Notes: a model not told the origin generated them from the letters alone. A stretch of DNA of 64,000 bases from DAOUJW01 sp034422115 (GCA_034422115.1 DAOUJW010000017.1:1-64000), one strand, 5' to 3'; positions 24,846-34,197 are shown, counted from the stretch's first letter. Translations and numbers: made by a program.

Positions 24846-25772
24846 ATGGTAAAGGTAATTTCCTGGAATATAGGCCGGATGCACGCGCCTTGGCGTGAAC
24901 TGTTGAAGATGGATGCCGACGTAGCGCTGTTACAGGAGGCCGCGCCACCACCTGAGGACGTGGTCAAACTACTGGACGCGACGCTTCCGCCTCCTGAGAA
25001 GCCTGCCATCCTGGACATTGGCCCGCGAGAGGCTTGGGACTCGCACTCCTGGAACTCAGATTGGTGGCGCGGACGAGCCAACGCCCTATTTGACCGCTGG
25101 CCAATGGTGGTGCGCCTGTCAGACAGAGTTGAAGTTGAGTGGTTCAAGCAGGTCGGTCCGACGGGATGGCCTGAGCCGGCACATGACGAGATAGCCGTGA
25201 GTGGCATAGGGACAATGGCAGCCGCCCGCGTCACGCCTGTTGACGGCTCTACCGAGCCGTTTATCGTCGTCTCTATGTACGGCCGGTGGATTGGGTCGCA
25301 TCCAAGCGTCAAAAAGGGGTCGGGCTTCAATTGGGGCTACGCAGACGGCTCTGTCCACCGTATCATCTCCGACCTCTCGGCCTTCATAGGCAACAGGAAT
25401 CCGGAGACGCACCGCATCCTGGCCGCAGGCGATCTGAATATAGCATATGGGCATGGTTATGGCGACGCGTACTGGGAAGCGCGCCACAAGACCGTGTTCG
25501 ACAGGATGGAGGCCATAGGGCTGGAGTTCATGGGGCCGCAGTTGCCGGATGGCCGGCAGGCGGAGGTGCTGGCGGGGGGTGAACCCGCCAGTTCCCGGAA
25601 CGTCGTCACCTACTACCTCCCTGGAATGAACCCGGCGACGGCCAGCAACAACCAGCTGGACTACGTTTTTGCCTCCCGCGGCTTTCACGAGAACATCAAG
25701 GTACGCGCTATGAACTCCGTGGAGGAGTGGGGCCCCAGCGACCACTGCCGCATAGAAATAGAGGTGTCCTGA
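24846..25772 (+). CDS. Endonuclease/exonuclease/phosphatase-family protein
   Basis: A 308-residue member of the metal-dependent EEP fold (DNase I / AP endonuclease / phosphodiesterase superfamily). The N-terminal ISWNIGRM supplies the Asn ligand and DVALLQEA the Glu ligand. AAGDLNIAYG has the DxN pair, DYVFAS follows, and the C-terminal GPSDHCRIEIE has the catalytic DH. No signal peptide is visible. The substrate (DNA, lipid head group or small phosphodiester) cannot be decided. The gene is monocistronic and followed by class A palindromes. Confidence 0.85.
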   Translation: MVKVISWNIGRMHAPWRELLKMDADVALLQEAAPPPEDVVKLLDATLPPPEKPAILDIGPREAWDSHSWNSDWWRGRANALFDRWPMVVRLSDRVEVEWFKQVGPTGWPEPAHDEIAVSGIGTMAAARVTPVDGSTEPFIVVSMYGRWIGSHPSVKKGSGFNWGYADGSVHRIISDLSAFIGNRNPETHRILAAGDLNIAYGHGYGDAYWEARHKTVFDRMEAIGLEFMGPQLPDGRQAEVLAGGEPASSRNVVTYYLPGMNPATASNNQLDYVFASRGFHENIKVRAMNSVEEWGPSDHCRIEIEVS

Positions 25773-25810
25773 TTCCATTTCTCTAAAGGCGTTGGTTATG
25801 GTGAACGACA

Positions 25811-25898
25811 CCGCTCATACTGAGCTTGTCGAAGTATGAGCGGTTGCAACTACGCCTGCTGTCTCCCGCTCTGGTTCGACAAGCTCACCATGAGCGGG
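25811..25898. repeat. Two class A palindromes
   Basis: CCGCTCATACTGAGCTTGTC...GTATGAGCGG and CCCGCTCTGG...CATGAGCGGG, each centred on a GTCGAA/TTCGAC core. They lie between the EEP gene and the C26 peptidase gene. Confidence 0.8.
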
Positions 25899-26051
25899 AA
25901 AAGGGTGGCATTACGACCAGCGTTGCCAATACCAACAAGCCCCGAGAACACCTCTGACGTCCGGCGCTTTAATGCACCTGCGCTTTGGTGTATAATTATA
26001 GTGGATTTATGTTGCTGAAACACGCCCGGAGACGACAAGGAGGATGTAGAT

Positions 26052-26774
26052 TTGTCTTTGCCTGTTATAGGCGTAGCAGCCTCGGACGCAGATTGGGCCC
26101 GGACGTACAGAGAGGCGGCGGAGAGGGGTGGGATGGAGACCAGGCTGCTTCTGCCTGACGACCCCGAGAAGGTCTCAGAGACGCTGGCTGCCCTCGACGG
26201 CATACTGCTGACCGGTGGCGCGGACATAGACCCCGGCCACTACAACCAGGAGCCGGACCCGGAGGCCGGGCTGGACGAACCCAACCACCCCCAGGACAGG
26301 TGGGAGATAGCCCTGCTGGAGGCCGCGCTCAAGGCGGACATGCCCGTCCTGGGTATCTGCCGCGGGATGCAGCTTATGAACGTGGTCTTTGGCGGGAAGC
26401 TCATCCAGCACCTGTCGGGGCACCGCACGGAGCCCGGTTCCATGAAGTCGGCGTACCACCGGGTGTACATATCCCCCGGCAGCAAGCTGGCGGCCATTCT
26501 CGGCTCCGGCGGCTTCGTGCAGGTGAACAGCCGGCATCACCAGGGCGTGAGCGAGCCGCAGAAGGCGCCGTCGCTCATGGCGTCGGCCTACTCCCTGGAG
26601 GACGGCCTCATCGAGGCCCTTGAGAGCCCCGCCCACGACTGGGTCATAGGCGTTCAATGGCACAACGAGAACGAGGAGGAATTGCCCAAGAGCTTCGGGA
26701 ATCTTTTCCTGGCTCTGGCGGAACGAGGGGGGATGTACTCCCAGAAGAGAGGGGCCGGCCCTGAGCAGGGGTAA
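26052..26774 (+). CDS. Class I glutamine amidotransferase-like peptidase C26 (PuuD-like)
   Basis: A 240-residue gamma-glutamyl hydrolase of the peptidase C26 family. The nucleophile elbow GICRGMQLMNV supplies Cys near residue 100. The conserved DGILLTGGADIDPGHY, SRHHQGV and the final VIGVQWHNENEE (His and Glu of the triad) match gamma-glutamyl-gamma-aminobutyrate hydrolases, though other gamma-glutamyl substrates are possible. The start is TTG 26052, with AAGGAGG upstream; the protein begins SLPVIGVAAS. A TATAAT-like box at 25991-25996 lacks a clear -35. gyrA begins 37 nt downstream. Confidence 0.9.
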   Translation: MSLPVIGVAASDADWARTYREAAERGGMETRLLLPDDPEKVSETLAALDGILLTGGADIDPGHYNQEPDPEAGLDEPNHPQDRWEIALLEAALKADMPVLGICRGMQLMNVVFGGKLIQHLSGHRTEPGSMKSAYHRVYISPGSKLAAILGSGGFVQVNSRHHQGVSEPQKAPSLMASAYSLEDGLIEALESPAHDWVIGVQWHNENEEELPKSFGNLFLALAERGGMYSQKRGAGPEQG

Positions 26775-26811
26775 CGGCTCAAATACAACCTCAGAACGGA
26801 GAGGATAGATC

Positions 26812-29256
26812 ATGGTTTCTTCCGGAAACATCAGGCCCGTGCGCATCGAAGAGGAGATGCGCAACTCCTACCTTGACTACGCCATGAGCGTAATTGTTGC
26901 CCGCGCCCTCCCGGACGTGCGTGACGGGCTGAAGCCGGTGCAGCGCAGAATCCTGTACGCCATGGATGACCTTGGCATGAGGGCCGGGGCCGCTTATCGA
27001 AAGAGCGCCCGCCTGGTCGGGGACGTCCTTGGTAAGTACCACCCGCACGGCGACTCCGCCGTCTATGATGCCCTTGTGCGAATGGCGCAGGACTTCTCCC
27101 TGCGCTATCCCCTCATCGACGGGCAGGGCAACTTCGGCAGCATCGACGACGACCCGCCAGCCGCCATGCGCTACACCGAGGCGCGCTTGGCCGCCATCGC
27201 CCAGGAGATGCTGGCGGACATCGACCGCGACACCGTTGACTTCGGCGTCAACTTTGACGACTCGCTCAGGGAGCCGCTGGTGCTCCCCGCGAGGCTTCCC
27301 AATCTGCTGGTCAACGGGGCGTCGGGCATTGCCGTTGGCATGGCCACTAGCATTCCTCCTCACAACCTGCGGGAGGTGTGCGACGCCGTGATCCACCTCA
27401 TAGACCACCCGGAGGCCACGGTGGACGACCTGGTGAAGTTCATCCAGGGCCCGGACTTCCCCACAGGCGGCATCATCATGGGCCGCGAGGGCATCCTCAG
27501 CGCCTACTCCACCGGCCGCGGGCGTGTGGTCGTGCGGGCCAGGGCCGCCATCGAAGACATGGCGCGTGGAGGCCGCAAGCAGATAGTCGTCACCGAGATA
27601 CCCTACCAGGTTAACAAGGCCAACCTGGTGGAGAAGATAGCCCTGCTGGCCAAGGACAAGAAGGTGGACGGAATAAGCGACATCAGGGACGAGTCCGACC
27701 GCCAGGGGCTGAGGATTGTCATTGAGCTGCGGAGGGAGTCCCAGGCGGAGATTGTGCTTAACAACCTGTACAAGCACACGGCGTTGCAGTCGGCCTTCTC
27801 CGTGAACACCCTTGCGCTGGTTGACGGACAGCCCCAGGTGCTGCCCCTCAAGCGCATCCTGCGGCATTACATCGACTTCCGTCGCCAGGTGATCACCCGC
27901 CGCGCGGAGTTTGACCTGAAGAAGGCCCAGGAGCGGGCTCACATCCTGGAGGGGCTGCGGATTGCCCTGAACAACCTGGATGCGGTGATTGCCCTCATTC
28001 GGGCATCTGCCGACGCGGAAACCGCCCGCCAGGGGCTGATGCAGCAGTTCGGCCTCACCCAGGTGCAGGCGCAGGCCATCCTGGACATGCAGCTGCGGCG
28101 CATCGCGGCCCTGGAGCGGGAGCGGATCGAAGAGGAGTACCAGGGCCTGGTCAAGACCATCGCAGAGCTTGAGGCGCTCCTGGCGGACCCGAAGAAGATT
28201 CTGGCCGAGATAAAGAAGGAGACCCGCAAGCTGCGGAAGGACTACGGCGACGAGCGCCGCACGGAGATCACGGGCGAGGAGGCCAGGAACTACACCCCGG
28301 AGGAGCAGATCCAGCACCAGGAGATGGTGATAACCATAACCCAGCGCGGCTACATCAAGTGCATGCCAGCCACCACCTACAGGGCGCAGCACCGCGGCGG
28401 GCGCGGCATTACGGGGATGCTTCCAAGGGAGGCCGACGTGCTCCAGCACCTGCTGGTGGCCGACACCCACGACACGCTGCTGTTCTTCACAAACCGGGGC
28501 AAGGCATACTCCCTGCGGTGCTTTGAGGTACCGCCGGACACCACGCGGAATACCCGAGGCACTCCCGCCGTCAACCTGCTTTCGCTGTCGGAAGGGGAGC
28601 GGATAAACGCGGTGGTTGTGAAGACGGGCATAAGCCAGGAGGGGTACATCCTCCTGGCGACCCGAATGGGCGAGATCAAGCGGATGGAGTTCTCCGTACT
28701 GGCCAACATTCGGAGCAACGGGCTTATAGCAATGGACATCGAGGACGGAGACGAGGTCATATCGGCCTGGCAGGCCGGGGAAGACGATGACGTGGTGATG
28801 GTGTCGGAGAAGGGTATGGCCGCCAGGTTCCCCATTTCCAGGGTGCCCACCAGACAGCGGCCTGCAGGCGGCGTCAGGGGAATGCGCCTTGACCCGGGGG
28901 ACAGGGTTGTATCCATGGACGTGGTGATACCCGGGGCGCAGCTGCTGGTGGTGAGCCGCAACGGGCTTGGGAAGCTGACTCCCATAACGTCCTATCGGCA
29001 GACCGGCCGGGACGTCAAGGGTGTGACAACCCTCAGGATAACCGATAAGACGGGGCCGGTGGCTACGGCTCACCTTGTTCAGGACGCCACTGAAGTGCTG
29101 CTGGTGTCCGAGAAGGGCGTCATTGTCCGGGTGCCCCTCTCGGAGATACGCTCGCTGGGGCGTATCACCCAGGGGGTCAAGATCATGAACCCTGACGAGG
29201 GTGACTACGTGGCGACGGCCACCAGTATGAACACCAATACCAGAGTGGAAAAGTAG
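26812..29256 (+). CDS. gyrA: DNA gyrase subunit A
   Basis: Breakage-reunion subunit of gyrase, 814 residues. The N-terminus is typical (RPVRIEEEMRNSYLDYAMSV). The quinolone-resistance region HPHGDSAVYDALVRMAQDFS is present, and the catalytic Tyr is residue 121 in AAMRYTE. The C-terminal beta-pinwheel has a GyrA box near residue 526 (QHRGGRG; consensus QRRGGRG, one change), which marks gyrase rather than topoisomerase IV. The QRR position shows Ser/Asp at the usual sensitive sites (GDSAVYD). gyrB is not in the window. The upstream gene is close enough (37 nt) for co-transcription. Confidence 0.97.
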   Translation: MVSSGNIRPVRIEEEMRNSYLDYAMSVIVARALPDVRDGLKPVQRRILYAMDDLGMRAGAAYRKSARLVGDVLGKYHPHGDSAVYDALVRMAQDFSLRYPLIDGQGNFGSIDDDPPAAMRYTEARLAAIAQEMLADIDRDTVDFGVNFDDSLREPLVLPARLPNLLVNGASGIAVGMATSIPPHNLREVCDAVIHLIDHPEATVDDLVKFIQGPDFPTGGIIMGREGILSAYSTGRGRVVVRARAAIEDMARGGRKQIVVTEIPYQVNKANLVEKIALLAKDKKVDGISDIRDESDRQGLRIVIELRRESQAEIVLNNLYKHTALQSAFSVNTLALVDGQPQVLPLKRILRHYIDFRRQVITRRAEFDLKKAQERAHILEGLRIALNNLDAVIALIRASADAETARQGLMQQFGLTQVQAQAILDMQLRRIAALERERIEEEYQGLVKTIAELEALLADPKKILAEIKKETRKLRKDYGDERRTEITGEEARNYTPEEQIQHQEMVITITQRGYIKCMPATTYRAQHRGGRGITGMLPREADVLQHLLVADTHDTLLFFTNRGKAYSLRCFEVPPDTTRNTRGTPAVNLLSLSEGERINAVVVKTGISQEGYILLATRMGEIKRMEFSVLANIRSNGLIAMDIEDGDEVISAWQAGEDDDVVMVSEKGMAARFPISRVPTRQRPAGGVRGMRLDPGDRVVSMDVVIPGAQLLVVSRNGLGKLTPITSYRQTGRDVKGVTTLRITDKTGPVATAHLVQDATEVLLVSEKGVIVRVPLSEIRSLGRITQGVKIMNPDEGDYVATATSMNTNTRVEK

Positions 29257-29282
29257 CCCGACGGCGCTATTCGTGCCAGTAA

Positions 29283-29324
29283 GTTCCCGCTCGTGGTGAG
29301 CTTGTCGAACCATACGAGCGGGAA
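29283..29324. repeat. Class A palindrome
   Basis: GTTCCCGCTCGTGGTGAGC...ACGAGCGGGAAC, a single unit between the convergent gyrA and ThDP-enzyme genes. It could also act as a bidirectional transcription stop, though no T-tract is present. Confidence 0.75.
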
Positions 29325-29339
29325 CGGCGTCTCAGATAA

Positions 29340-30932
29340 TCACCCGTAGGGTGAGGGCATCATGCCCACGGGCACCTCAATGAGAGTCGGCGCTTTGGCG
29401 GCCAGGGCGTCCTGGAGCGCCGCCTCCAGCCGGTTAGGGCCGTCGGCCCGGACGCCCTTTGCGCCGTAGGCCTGGGCTAGCTTCACGAAGTCCGGGTTGT
29501 GCAGCTCTGAGCCTATGGGCCTGTTGCCAAAGCGGTTTATCTGGTCCCTTAGCACGTTGCCGTAGGCGTTGTCGTTGAACACCACCGTCACCAGGTTGAT
29601 GCCGTACTTCACGGCGGTGGCAAGCTCCTGGGAGTTGTAGAGGAAACCGCCGTCGCCGCAGATTGCCACCACGGGCCTGTTGGGCTGGGCAACCTTCGCG
29701 CCCAGGGCCGTGGGGAAGGCGTAGCCCAGGTTCCCAAAGTAGGATGAGGTCATGAATGTTCCCGGCTCGTAGACGGGGTAGTGGACGCGGCTGTAGTAGC
29801 TTATCTGTGTCATGTCCGCAACGAATATGCCGTTGTCCGGGATGACCTTCCTGAGAACAGCCGTCAGGGAATCCTGGGGCTCCACCTTGCGAATATTTTT
29901 CTGACGCTCCTCATTGATGGCCTCCAACTCGGCCTTGCGGCTGGGTCTGGGTGGCTGGGCAGCCGACAGCTCGCGGTACAGCTCCTCCAGGGTGCGTCTT
30001 GCGTCCCCTACAAGGCCGATTGTGTCCTTGTGGTTCCGGCCTATCTCCTCGTCATCTATGTCAATCTGAATGACCTGGTGGCCCTTCAGCACGTCCGGGT
30101 TGGCGAGCCTGCTGCCGACGGCCAGCACCAGGTCGTGGCCGGTCAGCTGGTTGTTGTCCCGGCCCGTGATCGCGCCAGCAGACAGGTAGTGCCTGTCTGA
30201 GATAGCGCCCTTACCCTCGTTGGTGTAGACAACGGGCGCCTGCAGGTGCTCAGCCACCTTCAGCAGCATCTCCGAGGCCCCGGACCTGATGACGCCGCCG
30301 CCGGCCCATATTATCGGGTTGGGGGCTTCCAGGATTAGCTTTGCGGCATTTCTGACAGCCTCATACGCGGCCGCGGGGCGGAAGTAGTCCCCCGGCTCAA
30401 GAAGCTGGACGTCAGCCTCCTCCGCCAGGGTCTCCGGCGGAATCTCTATCTCCACGGGTCGCGGCCGGCCGGTCCTGAGCTGATAGAAGGCCTCGTGGAC
30501 GGCGTCGGGGATCTCCGCCGGGTCCAGAATCCTCCGCGCCCACTTGGTCACCTGCTTTATCGCCTCCAGCTGGTCGTCGACCTCGTGGAGCATACCCCGG
30601 TTGACCCCGATAAGCTCACGCTGTATCTGCCCGGAGATCGCCAGCACGGGGCTGGAAGAGGCGTAGGCGGTGCCTATTGCCGCGGAGGCGTTGAGCAGCC
30701 CGGGGCCGGGCACTACCAGGGTCGTCCCAACGTCGCCGCTGGCCCTGGCGTAGCCGTCCGCCATGTAGGCCGCCCCCTGCTCGTGGCGGGTGGTCATAAA
30801 CTGAATGCCCGGCTCGTCGTACAGGGCGTCCATGGCGTGGTATGTCTGCACACCGGGCAGGCCAAAAATGTGGCGCACTCCCTCCAGGTAAAGGGACTTC
30901 ATCAGAATCTGACCGCCTGTCAGTCTGGGCAT
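29340..30932 (-). CDS. Thiamine diphosphate-dependent enzyme, acetolactate synthase-like
   Basis: A 530-residue member of the ThDP decarboxylase superfamily with the full three-domain layout. The N-terminal Pyr domain has VRHIFGLPGVQT and the catalytic Glu in TTRHEQGAAYMADGYAR. A central transhydrogenase-like domain follows (PIIWAGGGVIRSG in part). The C-terminal PP domain has the ThDP motif GDGGFLYN...NDNAYGN. It resembles the catalytic subunit of acetolactate synthase, but no ilvN or ilvC is adjacent. Related enzymes such as benzoylformate decarboxylase and oxalyl-CoA decarboxylase share these motifs, so the substrate is open. Confidence 0.88.
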   Translation of the reverse strand: MPRLTGGQILMKSLYLEGVRHIFGLPGVQTYHAMDALYDEPGIQFMTTRHEQGAAYMADGYARASGDVGTTLVVPGPGLLNASAAIGTAYASSSPVLAISGQIQRELIGVNRGMLHEVDDQLEAIKQVTKWARRILDPAEIPDAVHEAFYQLRTGRPRPVEIEIPPETLAEEADVQLLEPGDYFRPAAAYEAVRNAAKLILEAPNPIIWAGGGVIRSGASEMLLKVAEHLQAPVVYTNEGKGAISDRHYLSAGAITGRDNNQLTGHDLVLAVGSRLANPDVLKGHQVIQIDIDDEEIGRNHKDTIGLVGDARRTLEELYRELSAAQPPRPSRKAELEAINEERQKNIRKVEPQDSLTAVLRKVIPDNGIFVADMTQISYYSRVHYPVYEPGTFMTSSYFGNLGYAFPTALGAKVAQPNRPVVAICGDGGFLYNSQELATAVKYGINLVTVVFNDNAYGNVLRDQINRFGNRPIGSELHNPDFVKLAQAYGAKGVRADGPNRLEAALQDALAAKAPTLIEVPVGMMPSPYG

Positions 30933-31040
30933 GGCTGCTGCCTCCCTTCTTACGGCGCGCGGGTGGACGTATCCCCGCCGGCTGACTCCAGAATAGCAAA
31001 AAGGCTGGCTTATTTGAAGGGTGGGCGGGGGAACGCTGCC

Positions 31041-31835
31041 TTAGCCCCGGCGGATGCCCCGTGCGACTACGCACGTCCACTGGAAGTGGATGCCGCCCGC
31101 ACCGTCCTGGCGAATGTGAAAGGCGTCCACGGCGTCCTGCGTGGCGTTGAGGAAGTCACGCCGCAGGCCCTCGACCACCGGTGCCGGGGTGCCTGAGCGC
31201 AGCACCCAGTCGTCGAATCCCATTGGCACCGGCGCAAGGGCGGTGTCGGTTACGTGGAAGCCCTGGGACTCCAGCAGGGCAATCCACTCGGAGGGTGAGA
31301 GGTTGCGCACGTGGCTGGGGTCTCGCCGCTCTTCGATGTCGTTCATCCAGTCTGCGGTGGGCGCGTCCTCCGGGCAGGAGGTGTCCGCCATGATCAGCAC
31401 GGCCTCTGGCGCCACTACGCGATGCCACTCGGAGACGGCCCTGTTCAGGTCCTGGAAGTGGTGGGCGGCCGTCCGGCAGGTGAGCAGGTCCAGGGAGCCG
31501 TCTTGGAAGGGGAGTTCCTCAGAGGCCGCCAGAACGTATCCCAGGTTGCTCAGGCCGCGCTGGGCCACCTGCTTGCGGGTCTCCGCCAGCATTGCCGGGG
31601 TGATGTCCACTGCAAGCACGTGGTCGGCGTATGGCGCTACGGCAAAGGCCGTGAACCCGGTCCCGGTGCCGATGTCCGCTGCAAGGGGATACCTGGCCCT
31701 TGACGCCCAGTCCTGGACCACCTCAAGGCTCTCCCCGGAGCTGTGGACTATGCTCTCGGAATAGAAGCGGGCCTGCCGCCCAAACTGCTCCTGGGACGTG
31801 ACCTGCGATTGGATGTTCTGCTCGGAAGACACCAC
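31041..31835 (-). CDS. SAM-dependent class I methyltransferase
   Basis: A 264-residue methyltransferase of the UbiE/Methyltransf_11 type. SAM motif I is AADIGTGTGFTAFAVAPYA near residue 53, motif II is VLAVDITPAML, and the post-motif LTCRTAAHHFQDL also fits. The C-terminal half is typical of small-molecule methylases, but the substrate is unknown. The start is GTG 31835 with no Shine-Dalgarno; a -10-like TAACAT ends 6 nt earlier, suggesting a leaderless transcript. Neighbours (crcB upstream, ThDP enzyme downstream) do not suggest a pathway. Confidence 0.87.
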   Translation of the reverse strand: MVSSEQNIQSQVTSQEQFGRQARFYSESIVHSSGESLEVVQDWASRARYPLAADIGTGTGFTAFAVAPYADHVLAVDITPAMLAETRKQVAQRGLSNLGYVLAASEELPFQDGSLDLLTCRTAAHHFQDLNRAVSEWHRVVAPEAVLIMADTSCPEDAPTADWMNDIEERRDPSHVRNLSPSEWIALLESQGFHVTDTALAPVPMGFDDWVLRSGTPAPVVEGLRRDFLNATQDAVDAFHIRQDGAGGIHFQWTCVVARGIRRG

Positions 31836-31838
31836 TGA

Positions 31839-31867
31839 ATGTTAGCCCAAGGTTGGGGATGATGCAA
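31839..31867 (-). promoter_or_regulatory. Possible leaderless promoter of the methyltransferase
   Basis: On the minus strand TTGCAT (31867-31862), 17 nt, TAACAT (31844-31839), with the GTG start 6 nt later. Both boxes are weak matches. Confidence 0.35.
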
Positions 31868-31901
31868 GGGCGATGAGTGGCGTTCTGACCGCGTGCTGCG
31901 A

Positions 31902-32282
31902 TTACAACTTCAGCGCCTGCCCCAGCCGCAGGCCCAGCGCCACCGCCGACAGGCCGACGGCCAGTTGCAGCAAGACGTTCGCCGACCCGGCCAGGTATGC
32001 CCCGTCCCGGAGCAGCCTGACGGTCTCCATTCCGAAGGCCGAGAACGTGGTGAAGCCGCCGAGCACGCCTACTACCAAGAACGCCTGGGCCTCGGGGCTG
32101 AGCGGCTGGCGGGCGTCGGCAAAGCCCACGATGGCGCCAATCAGGAAGCAGCCCAGCGCGTTCACGGCAAGGGTTCCGTAGGGAAAAGCGGAGCCTCCCA
32201 TAGCGCCGGTCACCCCCGTGACAACAAGGTAGCGCATTATGGCTCCAACTACGCCGCCTGCTCCAACCCATAGTATCAGCAA
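31902..32282 (-). CDS. crcB: Fluoride channel CrcB/FluC
   Basis: Small four-helix membrane protein that exports fluoride as a dual-topology dimer. Family motifs are GAGGVVGAIMRYL near the start, the pore segment TLAVNALGCFLIG, and GFTTFSAFGMET with the conserved Thr/Phe residues. I chose TTG 32282, which has GGAGGA 9 nt upstream and gives 126 residues, the normal size; the longer frame from 32333 adds 17 unconserved residues. I looked for a fluoride riboswitch in the 120 nt upstream and did not recognise one. Confidence 0.92.
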   Translation of the reverse strand: MLILWVGAGGVVGAIMRYLVVTGVTGAMGGSAFPYGTLAVNALGCFLIGAIVGFADARQPLSPEAQAFLVVGVLGGFTTFSAFGMETVRLLRDGAYLAGSANVLLQLAVGLSAVALGLRLGQALKL

Positions 32283-32396
32283 AGTTAGCCTGTCCTCCGT
32301 CTGTACCTCTTGCTCAGGGTAGTTGTACCACAAATCGGAGTATGAAGGTAGGTCTGCAGATGTTCATCGTCACGTTGCTGTGGGTCGTTGGAGGAC

Positions 32397-32425
32397 TAGA
32401 CCGCAGGCCGTTGACCTCGTATTAT
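32397..32425 (+). promoter_or_regulatory. Possible promoter of ppcA
   Basis: TAGACC (32397-32402), 17 nt, TATTAT (32420-32425), 28 nt before the ATG. A TTGACC at 32411 has no well-spaced -10. Confidence 0.35.
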
Positions 32426-32452
32426 TAGGCTATCCGACAGAGGTGAGACATA

Positions 32453-33922
32453 ATGCTAGTACCAAGGGCGATGAGCACCCAGCACCCGGACAACGCGACA
32501 CCCGCGCCCTTCGCCGACGAAGCCGGTGTGCTGAAGGGCGACGGTGAGGTGAACGAGGCCGTCGATGTCTTCGCCCTGGGCTGTGACGAGCAGATGTGGG
32601 ACTCCGAGGGCAAGGAGGCCGACAACCAGGTCGTTCGCAAGCTGCTCACCGGCTATCCGGACTTCTTCCAGGACAATATCCAGCTTGGTCGGGACGTAGC
32701 GCTGACCCTGCGTGTGCCCAATCCCCGCATTGAGCAGGACATGCGCAAGTCCATGGTGGAGGCTCTGCAGAGCGTGCCCTCAGCGTGGGACATGGCGCAC
32801 AGCTTCTACGGCGACGAGCACGCCGCTCCAATCCAGGAGGTCATTCTCCCATTCACAACCTCCGCGGAAGAGCTTCTGCTGGTTGAGGCCTACTACCAGA
32901 GGGTGATCGTCGGGCAGGAGGACGAGACCCTGATGGACGGCCAGGACGTCAGGGACTGGGTGGGGGAGTTCTACCCCAAGAGCGTCCGGGTGATTCCCCT
33001 CATTGAGGACGTGGAGCACCTCTTCCATTGCGACGCCATTGTCGAGGAGTTCCTGCACGGGAGGGAACTACCGGGCCAGAGGGTGTTCCTGGCGCGGAGC
33101 GACCCGGCGCTCAACTACGGCGTGGTGTCCGCCGAGCTTGCGCTGAAGGTGGCCCTTCGCCGCCTGTACGACCTGGAAGGTAAGCTGGGCGTTCCCCTGT
33201 ATCCCATCATCGGCGTTGGCTCGGTGCCCTTCCGGGGACATCTGAACCCGCTCAACGTCGACCGCGCCCTGACCGAATACCCCAGCGTCCAGACCTTCAC
33301 AGTCCAGTCCGCCTTCAAGTACGACTACGACAGGGATACCGTCCGCTCCGGCATAGCGCAACTCCTGGCCCACGAGCGCCGGGAACCGGCGTCCGTTGAT
33401 AATGAGCGCGTCCGCGACGTCATGCGCAAGACCACCACCGAGTATCAGAACCAGGTGCACAAGATGATCCACGTCATCAGCACCGTGTCGGCGCACGTGC
33501 CCAAGCGCCGGGAGCGCAAGATGCACGTGGGGTTGTTCGGCTACGGGCGTTCACTGGACGGCGTGGGCGGCGTGACCCTGCCGCGGGCCATTGGCTTCAC
33601 CGCCTCCCTCTACTCCATTGGCGTGCCGCCGGAGCTGCTGGGCCTGGCCGCGCTCACTGACTCGGACCTCGCGTTTGTGCGGGAGGTGTATCCCAGCCTT
33701 GACCAGGACCTTCACTCGGCCCTGCGCTTCACCAACGAGCGTCACGTGGGAGAGCTTCTGGGCGCGCCGTACATACGGCTGGTGGAGCAGTTCGCCGGCG
33801 ACATAGACCGCGTCCACGAGGGGCTGACCAGCGCAATCCGCGCCGGCCTGGACGAAAACGCTGACGTCAATATCAGCCACTACGTTCAGGAGGCCGCCCA
33901 TCTCCGCCGCTTCCTGGGCTAG
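32453..33922 (+). CDS. ppcA: Archaeal-type phosphoenolpyruvate carboxylase
   Basis: Anaplerotic carboxylation of PEP to oxaloacetate. At 489 residues this is the short archaeal-type enzyme (PEPcase_2 family), not the bacterial Ppc of about 900 residues. The N-terminal MLVPRAMSTQHPDNATPAPF is the family hallmark. Later motifs are ARSDPALNYG, the GVGSVPFRGHLNP active-site block, FTVQSAFKYDY and a C-terminal region ending HLRRFLG. The start is ATG 32453 with GAGGTGAG upstream. Archaeal-type PEPC is rare in bacteria, so lateral transfer at some depth is likely. Its oxaloacetate would feed the citrate synthase encoded at 41.4 kb. Confidence 0.95.
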   Translation: MLVPRAMSTQHPDNATPAPFADEAGVLKGDGEVNEAVDVFALGCDEQMWDSEGKEADNQVVRKLLTGYPDFFQDNIQLGRDVALTLRVPNPRIEQDMRKSMVEALQSVPSAWDMAHSFYGDEHAAPIQEVILPFTTSAEELLLVEAYYQRVIVGQEDETLMDGQDVRDWVGEFYPKSVRVIPLIEDVEHLFHCDAIVEEFLHGRELPGQRVFLARSDPALNYGVVSAELALKVALRRLYDLEGKLGVPLYPIIGVGSVPFRGHLNPLNVDRALTEYPSVQTFTVQSAFKYDYDRDTVRSGIAQLLAHERREPASVDNERVRDVMRKTTTEYQNQVHKMIHVISTVSAHVPKRRERKMHVGLFGYGRSLDGVGGVTLPRAIGFTASLYSIGVPPELLGLAALTDSDLAFVREVYPSLDQDLHSALRFTNERHVGELLGAPYIRLVEQFAGDIDRVHEGLTSAIRAGLDENADVNISHYVQEAAHLRRFLG

Positions 33923-33977
33923 CTGAGTTGCCCGAGTACAGGGTATTTCCAGCGTGTTTTGGTTATCCCGTATGAAA

Positions 33978-34072
33978 CCGCTCGCCCTGAGCTTGTCGAA
34001 GGGAGCGAGCGGGGAAGCCACAGGCCGCATTGTGCCCGCTCATATGGTTCGACAGGCTCACCATGAGCAGGC
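33978..34072. repeat. Two class A palindromes
   Basis: CCGCTCGCCCTGAGC...GGGAGCGAGCGG and GCCCGCTCATATGG...CATGAGCAGGC, in the 570-nt gene-free stretch between ppcA and the SulP gene. Apart from the element at 34198 and a class B unit at 34393-34417, I see nothing else there. Confidence 0.75.
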
Positions 34073-34197
34073 AAGAAGTTATTTCCAGCCGGCGTTGGCA
34101 TTACTAACACAACCCGGCAATACCGAGTACAGGACTACGTTGGCGCAATCCCCTCTGAGGGGTCCTTTGCGTAACTTGTGACCAGCCCCATACCAAC

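Noticed and set aside
25991..25996. TATAAT before the C26 peptidase as a promoter.
   Set aside because: No recognisable -35 hexamer at 15-19 nt upstream and no proper extended -10.
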